From Emiliania huxleyi CCMP1516 (lineage: Eukaryota; Haptophyta; Isochrysidales; Noelaerhabdaceae): a DNA stretch of 64,000 nt. Below the pieces are notes generated by a model, which made no database searches, had not been told where the DNA came from, and saw nothing but the letters and a program-made list of their open reading frames with translations. A program made the position numbers and the translations under genes. Positions within the stretch are counted from its first letter, which is position 1; every line of letters begins with the position of its first letter. Location of the stretch: the NCBI RefSeq assembly GCF_000372725.1, contig NW_005199443.1, forward strand, positions 57,121-121,120, given 5' to 3'. Positions 40,841 through 51,031 of the stretch are shown here, one piece after another.

Positions 40841-41350
40841 TCACGCGCGGGAAGGCAGCACGCGCGAAGCCCGGCCGCCTCGTCCTCCCCCGCCGCGGCC
40901 TCCGAGCCCCCGGCCCGAGCCCCTGCGGCTGCCGCCCGCCCGGCCGCCCCTGCCGCCGCCGCCGGCCGCCTCGCGGCTCGAGTCGCCCACAAGCCGCGAC
41001 GGAGGGGGCCCGGGACCGACTTTGTATGTCCGAAAGGTGCCCAAGTCTCGCTCGCGCGGTCTCCTCGCTGCGATCAGCGCCTCGCACTCGTCCCTGCCTG
41101 GCTTGCCACCTGGCCACCCCCCCTTTCGCCGGGCCGGGTACGGGCGCGCGCCGGGCCGCGACGCCATGTCCGGCGCGTACCGCATCTTGCGGCCGTACTC
41201 GGTGAGCAGGCGGTGCATGTAGCAGCGATGCGCCGCTTCACAGAGGTGCGTGTGCACGAGCGACGAGGCCGCCTCGGCGACCTTTCGGCTCCGCTCGTCC
41301 GCGGCGTCCGCCGCCGCGAGCACCTCGGACAGGTTGGTGCTCACCTTGAG
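40841..41350 (-). CDS. Hypothetical protein, 3' exon next to assembly gap
   Basis: The exon begins after an acceptor AG at 41351 (frame LKVSTNLSEVLAAADAADER) and stops at 40841. The first 70 residues look like a conserved helical domain (KVAEAASSLVHTHLCEAAHRCYMHRLLTEYGRKMRYAPD). The remainder is Gly/Arg-rich and may be intron or disordered tail. Upstream exons are lost in, or lie beyond, the gap. The family was not recognised. Confidence 0.45.
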   Translation of the reverse strand, partial: LKVSTNLSEVLAAADAADERSRKVAEAASSLVHTHLCEAAHRCYMHRLLTEYGRKMRYAPDMASRPGARPYPARRKGGWPGGKPGRDECEALIAARRPRERDLGTFRTYKVGPGPPPSRLVGDSSREAAGGGGRGGRAGGSRRGSGRGLGGRGGGGRGGRASRVLPSRA

Positions 41351-41381
41351 CTGCGGGGGAAGAGGTGCGGGGGAGGAGGTG

Positions 41382-41481
41382 NNNNNNNNNNNNNNNNNNN
41401 NNNNNNNNNNNNNNNNNNNNNNNNNNNNNNNNNNNNNNNNNNNNNNNNNNNNNNNNNNNNNNNNNNNNNNNNNNNNNNNNN
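41382..41481. other. Assembly gap (100 N)
   Basis: A run of exactly 100 N, the usual placeholder for a gap of unknown size. Confidence 1.
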
Positions 41482-42168
41482 TCGCAGACGGCAGGTGGTC
41501 GCTTCACGCGAACTTGTGATGCGCCTCTCGGGCGCCCTCCGCTCGGACGCGTCAAGCGTAGAGGTAGCGGTTCTCTTTTCGCTGCCATACACCGCGGCAC
41601 TCTTCTCATACTACTTCGCGTGCCGTCTACCGGTCTCTATACGTTAACCCAGACTAACGTTTAAACACTCCCACTGACGCGTTCGCATGTTTTTCTTTGA
41701 GAGCGCCTTCGTTGTTAATAAGAAAAGGAGAGGGGTCCCTTGTGCGCTTGTCGCAGACGCAGTCAAACACACACACACACACACACAAAACACACACCGC
41801 ACACCGCGCACCGCGCCCACCGGCCACCCGCCCCGCCTAGGTCGGAAAGTCGAAAGAGATGAGGACTTGAGGAGATGTGGAACAGCCCGAGGAATGGAGC
41901 GAACAAACATGGGAGGTTAAAGTCGCGCTGCCGGGCGTTTCTCACTTTCCGGGACACTCCCGTTGATTATTCTTTTTTTCCTGTGTCGAACCTGACAGAG
42001 TTGTTTGGTATTGCTAAAAATCTCTCTCTCGAACCTGTGTGCTGTGAGAGAGAAGAGAAAGTCATGTGAGTGAGAGAGAAGCCTTGATGGCGCGGGGATT
42101 CTTTTTTCCGCGCGCGTGCCGGCGATTCTGTTTCTGTGACAGGCCTCTGCATTCGCCCATGCGGGCCT
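41482..42168. other. Intergenic region
   Basis: Contains a short (CA)n run at about 41768-41788. No gene was seen. Confidence 0.4.
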
Positions 42169-43190
42169 TCATCGCTTTCGCCTTTCCGCAGCCAAGGTCC
42201 AGCATTTCGACGCGTAAAACGTCATCGACGCGCCCTCGGTGGCGATCATGGTTTTGTCAGCATGTGTCCCAGAGATGGACAGGCGATACTTGTGTAACAC
42301 ATGCTTGACCTGCCCCACAAGCAACTGGTACCGCCCTGGTGGAATTTGCCTGATGCTGCAACGATAATCGCACATCGAGCGCGGTATGCCACTCACGAAG
42401 TTTGGAGTTTGAGAATACTGCGGGCAGTTTTCCGAGTCTCCAATCGTGAGCATGCGGCTGCAGGTGGTTTGGGCGTCATCGGAGGGCGTGCTGCACGGCA
42501 TTGGTAGGCCCGTGATTACGCTGATCATGTAAAAGCCGGTGCAGTCGCTCGCAGGATAGGGTAGCAAGTCGCACCTCCCTCCTGTAGCAAGAGTCCGACC
42601 CGTGATTTCGCAACGGGGCCGCACAAACAGACTTTCCGATGTGGAGGTCTGCACCGGGACCTCCACATCCGGTCCTGGGCCAAAGACGCACGAACCATCG
42701 TCAGCGACGGCCAAGGGGTCGTAGTTGACAGCGAGCGCCACCGTGCACCCCGCTGGTGGCGGCAGCGGTGGCGGCGATGGCGGCGGGATCAGGCACTCTG
42801 CGCAGCCCCCGCAGCCGCCCCAGGCGCACCGCTGTTCCCACGCATCCGTTTTGGTGTAGCAGTAGCCTCTGCAAATGGCCACCGGCGAGAGGTTGTCGCC
42901 GCCGCCCTCAACGGCCTCGTCGCCGCCGCCCTCAGCGGCCTCGTCGCCGCCACGCTCAGCGGCCTCGTCGCCGCCGCCCTCAGCGGCCTCGTCGCCGCCG
43001 CCCGTCGATTCTGCACCACCGCAGCGGCCTCGTCAAAGTCTCCATTCGATTGGGTGATCAGATATGCTTGCCCGTCGATCAAAGTGCACGTGCAAATGGC
43101 AGAGTTCGTGTTGCAAGGCCACCATTGGTAGCCATCTGCGCATGTCTGACAATTACGGCTTGTTGCACCATTTGGTGGCAGGCCCGGTGT
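42169..43190 (-). CDS. Secreted Cys-rich protein, multi-exon
   Basis: The upstream exon (around 43160-43032) encodes CQTCADGYQWWPCNTNSAIC followed by TCTLIDGQAYLI, a compact Cys-rich module. The downstream exon (42882-42169) has CRGYCYTKTDAWEQRCAWGG and then CGGCAEC, a Pro-rich linker, CTVALAVNYDPLAVADDGSC (the 'NYDP...DDGSC' repeat common in extracellular proteins), and a larger domain with eight or more cysteines (MLTIGDSENCPQYSQTPNFV, IPRSMCDYRCSIRQIPPGRY). Between them is a 24-bp tandem repeat (about 42888-43010) that is open in two frames (GDEAAEGG or RAAATRPL) and may be coding or intronic. No ATG-initiated first exon was found. It is probably a cell-surface protein. Confidence 0.55.
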
Positions 43191-43467
43191 TGGCGTGCAG
43201 GTTCTCTGTGATGGGCCCTCCGTCGTGGGATATGCTTGCCCGTCGACGACTGCCGCACTGTTTTTTTGATGCTCGCGGAGTCCGGGGAGTCCGTATCAGA
43301 GAGCCGGCGGGGGGCAGGCGCAAGGGTGCAACGTGTCCCGAGGTACTGGCTCGACCTGCGTCCTATACACTCGTTTCCTATACACTCGTTTTGACAACAA
43401 GGGCTTGCCGCACAACTACACTTCTGCGACACAGATGCGGATCTCTCGGGTGAGGCAGCGCTGCATT

Positions 43468-44939
43468 TTACAGGATCTGGCGGCCAGATGCAAAGTCCCG
43501 GCCTATGCTGGTGTTCAATCCCGCTATCGACAAGTTGGCAGCTAGTTCATCCCTTAGGCCCGGTGGCCACCGATCCATCTTGCTGTTGAGCAGGCAGGAC
43601 CGCAACATTGCTTGATCGGAGCCCAATCTCGGGTCGGAAGGATATTGCCCAGACAGCTTCAAGTAGTTTGTCCACACCAGGAGCAGGTAAAAGGCGAGTG
43701 CTCCCCCGTCTGCTGAGAGGCTTTGGTCAAGGAGTCCTTTGTATGCTTTGAACACGTCCTCTCTCTTGTTTCCGGTGGTCTCCTTGGCTTCTTGTTCACA
43801 TGGATCCTTGTATTCTGAGTAGACCCCCGGAGAGTAGGCCTTGTATTTGCACAGGCAATACCACCCATATACCCCCCTTGGCTTCGGGCCATGGAAATGG
43901 GCGATGCGTATGTTTGTCTTCTTCTCCTTTTGCCAGCCCCAGTACGCCTTCCAGTTCCACTCATCTGGTAGCTTGGAGATTGATCCCTTGAAAAACGCCA
44001 GGAGGAGACCCTGGTCTCCTGCAGGAAAGTGAAACTTGTGCTCCACCCCAAAGCGCAGAAGTGCGTCGCGCTTTTGCGAGAACCGCTCCACGTCCATCAC
44101 CATCACCCCGGAGTTGCTGGGAGCGGAGCCTCTCACGGCTTCAGGACCCATGGCCAACAGCCCCCCATTCCGAGGCCGGATGAGATTCTGCTGGCCAATG
44201 TCCCCCAAGAACAAGACATCCGTGTCTGTGTACAGTACCTGCTTGTAGGACACTGTGGATTGGCATCTGCTCTTCTCGCCACGTAGATGCGCGCCAAGCG
44301 GTCCGGTGTCGTTGACTGTGAGATCGAGCCGCAGGTAGGCGCCAACGCTGGGGTTGTGACGCAACCCAGCTTCCCTCATCTTGTCTATGAAGCTCAGCCC
44401 ATGAAATATGACCTCCACCCCTTGCCCTTGCAACCAGGCCGTGATGTTTGTTGGCTTGCCATCGTAGATGAGATGAGGCAGGAGTGAAGGCGCTGCCTTG
44501 CGTTGCGAGCCCACTGCTGCTATGACGTAAGCCATACTGGCTTCGATGGCATGTGCCGGCATGTATCTCGCACCAATGGCCATGAACCACGGCACGCAAC
44601 CTTTGGGGCAGTGGCATGGAGATGTGCTTGGCGATATTCGTAGCTTGCGCGATTTCGTGTGGATCTTGTTGAGGACCTCCTCGTGGTCCAGGGGGTCGTA
44701 GGCCATTAATGCGCCCATGGCCTAAGTAGGTGCCGGAGGCAAGGGGTTGAGGATGCGGGCATCCGGGGTGCGGAGGGTGTGGTGGTAGCGGGACTCGCCG
44801 GAAGCGCAGTGACGTCTGGCAGCGCAGTTGAGGATGCAGCAAGCGCGGCGCCGCCAGCGGCGGTGACCAAGCCGCCAGAGACGGTGGTCAAGCAGAGAAG
44901 AATGCCGAGCAGGCGGGCCTTTGAGTTGCGGCGCCACAT
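43468..44939 (-). CDS. Type II membrane glycosyltransferase (GT8-like)
   Basis: Exon 1 starts at ATG 44939: MWRRNSKARLLGILLCLTTV, a short basic tail plus one signal-anchor helix, then an Ala/Ser/Thr stem. Exon 2 begins after an AG at about 44721 and runs to 43468. It encodes PWFMAIGARYMPAHAIEASM, HLIYDGKP, GLSFIDKMRE and SVGAYLRLDL, then YKQVLYTDTDVLFLGDI, a typical nucleotide-sugar/metal DxD motif (DTD). SNSGVMVMDVERFSQ, FPAGDQGLLLAFFKG and IAHFHGPKP follow, the last providing the GT8-type H-x-x-G-x-x-K-P-like C-terminal motif. The predicted role is an alpha-type glycosyltransferase in the Golgi. The exact donor of the short intron is uncertain. Acceptor sugar unknown. Confidence 0.8.
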
Positions 44940-45349
44940 TACCGTCTCGCCTTCGTAGGTGGTTGTGTGGCCCTCACACGTGAAGGGCAGCCTCGGCAGC
45001 GCGTCGGACGGGAGGCTCGAAAATGCTTGGGCGCCCGTGAGCAGGAGGCAGCTCACAGAGTCGATCATCAGTCACACCTCTCACCTGCGAGCGTGCCCGC
45101 TTGGTGGGTCGGCTGTCTACCGCGCTGGCGGTGGCGGCGGCGGCGGCGGTACGGGAGCGAGGCGGTGTGGACGGGGGCTGCGATGTGCCTGCTCGAGCGC
45201 AGCGTAGCCCCAGGCCACGTTCCCGGACGCTCCGACGCACTGTTGGCTCACAACGTTCTTCTCTTCCGTTAAGGAAGGAATCTAAAGAAAGAAAGCGCGA
45301 TCGCGCTGGTACAATAGAGTACAACAAAGCAAGTCCTCGCCAACGACGC

Positions 45350-46656
45350 ATGAGCCGGCCCGTAGCCGCCGCACGCCCCTACAAAGAGACGATCGACAGC
45401 AAATCGCCCGACGTCCGCCGCACCCGCGTTAATGAGGCGATCAGCCGCGGAAGAGAGAGGCGAGCGGCGGCGGCAGCGGCGGCAGAGGAGGAGGAGGGGC
45501 CGTCTGGGCTCTCGGCACTGCTTTGCTGCTGCCTGCCGGGTGGAACCGGCAACGCGCTGTTGAGCGAGGTTGCGATGACCGCCAGCGCGATGCGTGGCCC
45601 GCCGCCGCTCGAGCTGCTGCCTGGGTATGCGAACGAGAGCGGATCGGGGCGGGACCCGCCGACGTCTGGGTGGCTCGAGGTGGTCAACAAGTCGGAGCGA
45701 GACGGCGAGGTGATTGCGGTGCTCGCGGGGGCGAACGTGGTCGAGTTGCTTCGCTGCAAGGCGAGCCCACCCGCCGCCGCTCCAAGGCTCTTCGGGCGGC
45801 GGCATTCTCTTCACACACGCCTGCCTGCGAAAAGGTGGGGTCGCTGCTGCTGCTTGACGAGGCGCTCCGCAACGGCGTGATGGAGGACCAGACGGTGGTC
45901 AGCGCGGAGATCGGGCCTTCCGTCGACACTCTCGAGGTCAGTCACAGCGCTGTAGCAGCAGCCGTGGCAACGATGAGAAAGTAGCTCTCCCCCCCCCCCC
46001 CCTCTTCGTCACACACCACTCCTCCCGCCTCCCTCGCCAAGCCTCCCTCTTTCACACCTCCCTCTCCACACCCCTCTCCAGGTCGCGCTCTTCACCAAGC
46101 CGAGGCTGCCGACTGCAGACGCTGTCCGGTCGGGCGTTGTGCGAGACAACTTCGCGGAGGCGCGTAGATCTATCACTATTGTTGTTATCATTGCCATTAT
46201 CCGGCCTTGTGCGAGAGAACCCCGCACAGGCACGTCATTACTGTGCGCGGCGTGATTGTTGTTGTTCGTGCAGGCACAACTCAGCCACACCTCGGCACAT
46301 CTCAGCCACACCTCGGCACATCTCAGCCACACCTCCGCGCATCTCAGCCACACCTCGGCACGAGATGGGCTGCGAGCAGGTGGCAAGAGCTGTGAAGAGA
46401 GAGCTGTGAACAGGTCACGGCGTATACCTGCCGCTGCGCCGGCCGCAACGTGCTTCTCAAGTACAAGCGAGGGGCGCTCGAGGTGCAGAGGGGGGGCGGG
46501 GGCGGGCTGGCGGCCTTCGGCGTGGGGAAGCGAAAGGCCGTCGGGTCGAACATCGACATGAAGACAAACGTCGAGTCGCTGGAGCAGGCGGCAGTGAGAC
46601 CGGCCACTCACTCACCTCCAACGAAGGAGTCGTCCAACCGTTCCAACCGCTGCTGA
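45350..46656 (+). CDS. Hypothetical multi-exon protein
   Basis: Exon 1 (ATG 45350) encodes a basic/Ala-rich N-terminus, a CCCLPGG patch that could be palmitoylated, and GWLEVVNKSERDGEVIAVLAGANVVELL. Exon 2 (about 45834-45932) continues VGSLLLLDEALRNGVMEDQT and SAEIGPSVDTLE. Exon 3 (from about 46082) starts VALFTKPRLPTADAVRSG, and exon 4 (about 46425-46580) encodes NVLLKYKRGALEVQ and FGVGKRKAVGSNIDMKTNVE. Frames change between exons, as expected from introns. No family was recognised. It may continue into the next plus-strand gene. Confidence 0.4.
46263..46362 (+). repeat. Minisatellite in intron, CTCAGCCACACCTCGGCACA unit
   Basis: About four tandem copies of a 22-23 bp unit in a probable intron of the hypothetical gene. 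Confidence 0.85.
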
Positions 46657-46779
46657 CGCAGGTGGCACTGCCATGACATCGGCGTGCAAGGGCCGGGGAT
46701 CGAGTGGGCTCGTGCCGCGCCCCGATCCCGCAACGCCACGCCGCGCCGAGGCGAGAGAGGGTGGAGGAGGGGCTCGGCG

Positions 46780-46886
<107 letters not shown>

Positions 46887-47424
46887 CCGTTCGGCTCGCG
46901 GTGGCATTCGGCCGGGAGAGAAGGTGAGTTCAGATGTTTGCGTGACGGGGGTGAATCTGAGGTGAGCGGAGGTACGTTTCGCGCTGGTAGTGGTACATGC
47001 GCTGTAGTATGGAGCTAGGTAAGGTAAGGTAAATTTCTCCACACGCACATAAAAAAAAAACTGTTCAGTTTTCAAAGGCAAAACACAACGCTCTGCGGTT
47101 GGTGCACCCCTCTCGCACTGACACATTCCCCTCTACCCCTCATCCCTACCCTTGGCTGAGCACATCTACCTGCGAGCTAGCATCTCCGCATTTTCTCCTC
47201 TAGTCATCCGCCCGCGCCGCGCGTCACTATGGGCGTCTAGTGCAGCCACTGACAGAGCTATTCCGAAGGAGTGGTCGACGCCTCGCCTAGAGTCGGGTGG
47301 GCCCGCGCACTGCTTAGCCCTGAGGGGGGAGTGTGTGTGAGGCGGTCACACGAACATCAAAGAGTGGTGGGGCAAGGGGGCTCTGGGCTCTACGATGCTG
47401 GGGCAAGGCGCAAGGCCAAGGGTA

Positions 47425-47600
47425 AGGTACTTTAAGTAAGGGGTAAGGTAAACTTCTCTCCACACACACACGAGGTCGTGGGGGGGCAAGGGGGGGCAAC
47501 CCTCGCGTCTCCACGTCTAATGACAGGAGCCCCACAGCATACCATTCAAAGTGCAATTCCCAGCGCGTGGGTGAGCGGTGTGTGTTGTGTTAGGGTGCCC
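47425..47600 (-). repeat. Introner-like element, minus-strand copy
   Basis: On the minus strand it reads CTCACCCACGCGCTGG, TTGCACTTTGAATG, GGGGCTCCTGTC, GACGTGGAGACGCGAGG, then TTGCCCCC, TGTGTGTG and TTTACCTTACC. It matches the element at 61474-61612 over its length. A partial tail copy lies at 47015-47048. No host exon boundaries were identified here. Confidence 0.8.
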
Positions 47601-48015
47601 ACAGCGCACAGGACCCAAAAAAGTAAAAAAGAATTCTTAAGATACAAGCCTCTCTGTAAAAAAAGAAATGGGCCACCGCCAGAATCGACCAAGACCCGCT
47701 CCGACGGGAGCTCCTCCGGGCACCTCTGCTGCGAACTGCTCCTCCGGTGCCTGCCCTCCTCCCCGCTCCCCAATTCAGGGCTCATGCCGATCGGCGACCG
47801 GTGCGTTGCAGGTAGCGACGACCTCGAAGCACGACCTCATCGTTGCCGCTTGCCTGGACGGCGCAGCAATGGGGCTGAGAACATAAGCCACTTGTCGAAC
47901 CTTCTCATCTCTGCTCCAGTAAGTAGGTGTAATCAATGAGCTGCGCACCGCAAGCCCGGAGGGCGTGCTCCCTCAGCTCCAGCTCGCTCGGTCTGCGGTG
48001 CCTCTTCACAAAGCG

Positions 48016-49562
48016 ATGGCACGGAGGGTGCGGCAAGAGCAGGCGCGCCGACCTCCAGAGGCGCTTGGCGACGCCGGCTTCGAGATGCTTCGAGAGATCG
48101 GGGTGCTGCACGAGCAAGGTGCGACTTCTTATCCCTATCTTCTCACGCCGACACCAGGCCAAAGCTACCCAACGCTACTGCTCGAAGGCGAGCGCATGGT
48201 GAGCTCCTCGGCTGTGGCAGCAAACTGCTGGGACCATTGCCCCGAGGAGCCATCCTCGCTCTCGACGCTGCCTCCGACTGGCACCGTCCTCGCCGCGGAC
48301 CCGCTCGCTGTGCAGCCGCGGCTGTGGGAGCACACATGGCGCCACCCTCTAGAGCTCTACATCCCGGACGCGCAACAGAGACCCGCACACTTACCTGGAG
48401 AAGCGGGCGCTCAACGCCACCCTCCTGCCCCTCGCAGGGCATTCGCTCCATGCGTACTGCTGATGCTGGGCGAGGGACGTGGCGTGGTAGTGAATGCGCC
48501 CTCGTCGCTGCCGCTGTACGAGCACGTCGGCATGCTCGCCGAGCAGAAGGCGCCGCCCGGAAGCGCCGACCACGGCGAGGTGTGGCCTGGAGATTCGTGG
48601 CTCGACTCGTGCAGCAGCGTATTCGGGTGGGCTGCAGCTTCTACAGGGCTTAGGGGCACAATCAAGCGCGACCCGACTGATGAACGACGTGCGATCGCCA
48701 TAGGTGGAGCCCCGTCTTCTATGGCGGTGACTCGGAGGCCGCTCTTTGCCTGTGCCTTGCTAACCCTCCCCGCGCTTCTCCGGGCCGTTATTTTTCTGCC
48801 TGCCCCGCACCCCTCAGGCGGAACGTCTCACTGTTCTTCATCCGCACGGCTCGCTGCTGAGCGGCTGCCGCCAGCTTGCGCCTACGCTGTATGAGGGTGG
48901 CCGCCTCCTCGACGCGGCGATGCTCGTGCGTTGCGGCAAGGCCAAAGCGGAGGACTTCGTCTTCTTCCGTGGGCGAGAATTGCCGATGTCGCCGAGATGG
49001 CATCTCCATTTCTTCCCTGTATTCGGTTGAATCCGTGCCAAGGATATGCCCGGGCCCGCTTGTGATGCGACCTGCTCGTGCGTCCCCCAGGCGCGTGCAG
49101 TGGGAGGACGACGAGTTCGCCGAGCAGCTGGCGCGTGGCGACTGGATGATCTGCCCGAAGGCGCGCGGCGAGTGGATGGTCAACGCAAAGGGAGGCCACG
49201 GCTTGGGCGAGGATCGTGCGCTGAGCACCGCCGAGCAGGAGCTGCGCGACCAGCGGCGGCTGCGTTCGTCGTGGGCGGCATGGTCGCTGTGCGTGGAGAG
49301 CCTCGGCGCGGCGCACGCCCCCCTGCTCCGCTTCCGCCCTGACGCGCTCAAAGAGGCGATCGTGAGGGAGGATGCCACCTGGAGAATGACGCATGCTTTC
49401 GGACCCGCCCCTGGCGCACTCTCGTAGGCAATTGAGCGGATCAGCTTCCCAGAGGGCCCGCCTTCACGGCAGGACGAGCGATTGGCCAACGCGCTGAGCG
49501 GCGGACGGAGCTACGCTGTGGGGGACGAGACGCCAGCGTGGCAGGAGTCTAGAGACGAATGA
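48016..49562 (+). CDS. Hypothetical multi-exon protein
   Basis: First ATG at 48016 (MARRVRQEQARRP). Exon-like pieces: ALGDAGFEMLREIGVLHEQG with YPTLLLEGERM; a middle exon with LGEGRGVVVNAPSSLPLYEH and VGMLAEQK; an exon after AG at about 48820 with LTVLHPHGSLLSGCRQL, APTLYEGGRLLDAAMLV and AKAEDFVFFRGRELPMSP; an exon from about 49093 with VQWEDDEFAEQLARGDWMIC, KARGEWMVNAKGG and LRSSWAAWSLCVESL; and a last exon ending in a stop at 49562. Reading-frame changes coincide with AG acceptors, so it is a spliced gene and not noise. No family was recognised. It may be the 3' part of the gene that begins at 45350. Confidence 0.45.
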
Positions 49563-50132
49563 CTCGCTTACCTTCCTCGTTATGCGGTTCTGCTGCTCTG
49601 ACATCGAGCGCACTTGTGCGTTGTGGCCCTGTGCGGTCTAGCTAGGTCTCCCCTCCCAATGCACTCCCGACTAGAAGACTTTCGCGTCATGCCACATCGG
49701 TCATTGCACCGACGGGGTGTGGCGGAGAGTCTTGGGTCTCGCCTCTCGGTCTGTCGGCCGCTGTCGCCAGCTCGCCACCCCCCCGGCCCGTGTATACTCA
49801 TTTGGGCCTCAATCGTCATACAATGAATGCCTCCACTGGTCCAAGACTGTTGCCTTTCAAACCTAAACTGAGAAGACGCCAAGAAGAGAGAGAGCGCCGC
49901 CATAATACACACCGGCACCGCGCCAACGCGGCCGGCTCTGGAGGCCACAGCTGCATGCGAGACGTCCGCGGCCGCCGCGAAGTCACTTCTTCTTGGAGTT
50001 GTCGACGTACCCTCCCCCCTCGACCGGGACGCCGGCATGATCCACCTGCTCACGGCTCGAGTGAAGGAAGCAGCAAAGGCCGCTTTCGCCCCGCTGGAGA
50101 GAAGCGCCGGCTGAAGGCATTCCTGAGCTCGG
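49563..50132. other. Intergenic region
   Basis: Region between convergent genes. No gene was seen. The right end merges into CTCGGCTACAT repeats at the glyoxalase stop codon. Confidence 0.4.
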
Positions 50133-51031
50133 CTACATCTCGGCTACATGTCGCACCGGCTTGGTGACGAGGCTGCCCTGCGGCAGCACCTCGATGAGGT
50201 ACCCGTCCGGGTCCTACTCACAGTGAAACCGAGATGTAGCCGAGACATGATGATCAGTAAGTTTCTTTCTTGGTCGGGCACCTTGAAAAACGCGAGGCCC
50301 TTGATGCCGCCAGAGTTGGGCGTCTTGGTGAACTCGCACCCGAGCTCCGCGAACCTGTTCGTTCACAGCCGGCGTCTTGACGGTGTGAACGCCGCGTCTC
50401 AATGTTAGCTCGCAGCCGAGCTCACGGACCGCGCACACGCGTCGTACACATCGGGCACGGTGATGCCTACCCGCAGCTTCAGGCATGAGGGACGTCTCTT
50501 CACAGCGTCGCGTGCGCGGAGGCGGTGGGTGCTGCCGAGGTGGCCAAAGCCTCCACGCACCGCCTCGCCGTCCTTCGTGCCGGTGGCGTCCCCGTTGCCG
50601 ACGTTGTACACCGGCCCTGTCTCGCCCTCGGAGCCGTAGTTCCATGTCAGCTCGATGCAGCCCGGCGTGCGCATGCAGAAGGCAAAGCGCTCCTCCGGAT
50701 CGGACGGGATGCTGGCTGGGTCGACGGGGGCCACAAAGTAGACGTTGAATCCCCACTGCTCGAACTCGCGGTGCGTGACGAGGTTGAAGCCGAGCACATC
50801 GCAGTAGAAGGCGAGCGAGGCCGCCGGATCCTTGACCCGCAGCATCGTCTGCTGCATGATAAAGTCGCGGGTCTCCGGCTCACGCTCCTTTGTATAGTAG
50901 CGGTCCACGTCTGGCGCAGCGCTCGCGATGGCGCCGGCGCGAAGGTACCGCACTGACGCGGCCACCCCGCCGGTGGGAGCGAACGCCGCCGCGCGAGGCA
51001 GCAGCGCGCTGATGAAGGCGAGACGCCGCAT
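50133..51031 (-). CDS. GLO1: Glyoxalase I (lactoylglutathione lyase), probably plastid-targeted
   Basis: Four exons fit exactly: 51031-50536, 50466-50430, 50354-50282 and 50213-50133, giving 228 residues. The enzyme converts the hemithioacetal of methylglyoxal and glutathione to S-lactoylglutathione. The VOC fold is clear: FIMQQTMLRVKDPAASLAFY, VLGFNLVTH, a metal ligand in GCIELTWNYG, GFGHLGITVPDVYDAC (second-half histidine), GIKGLAFFKDPDGYLIEVL (terminal glutamate). The N-terminus (MRRLAFISALLPRAAAFAP) is a signal-like helix ending in AAFAP, the cleavage motif of bipartite plastid leaders in red-lineage secondary plastids. The first intron (50535-50467) uses a GC donor; the other two are GT-AG. 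The stop codon lies inside a CTCGGCTACAT minisatellite. Confidence 0.92.
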
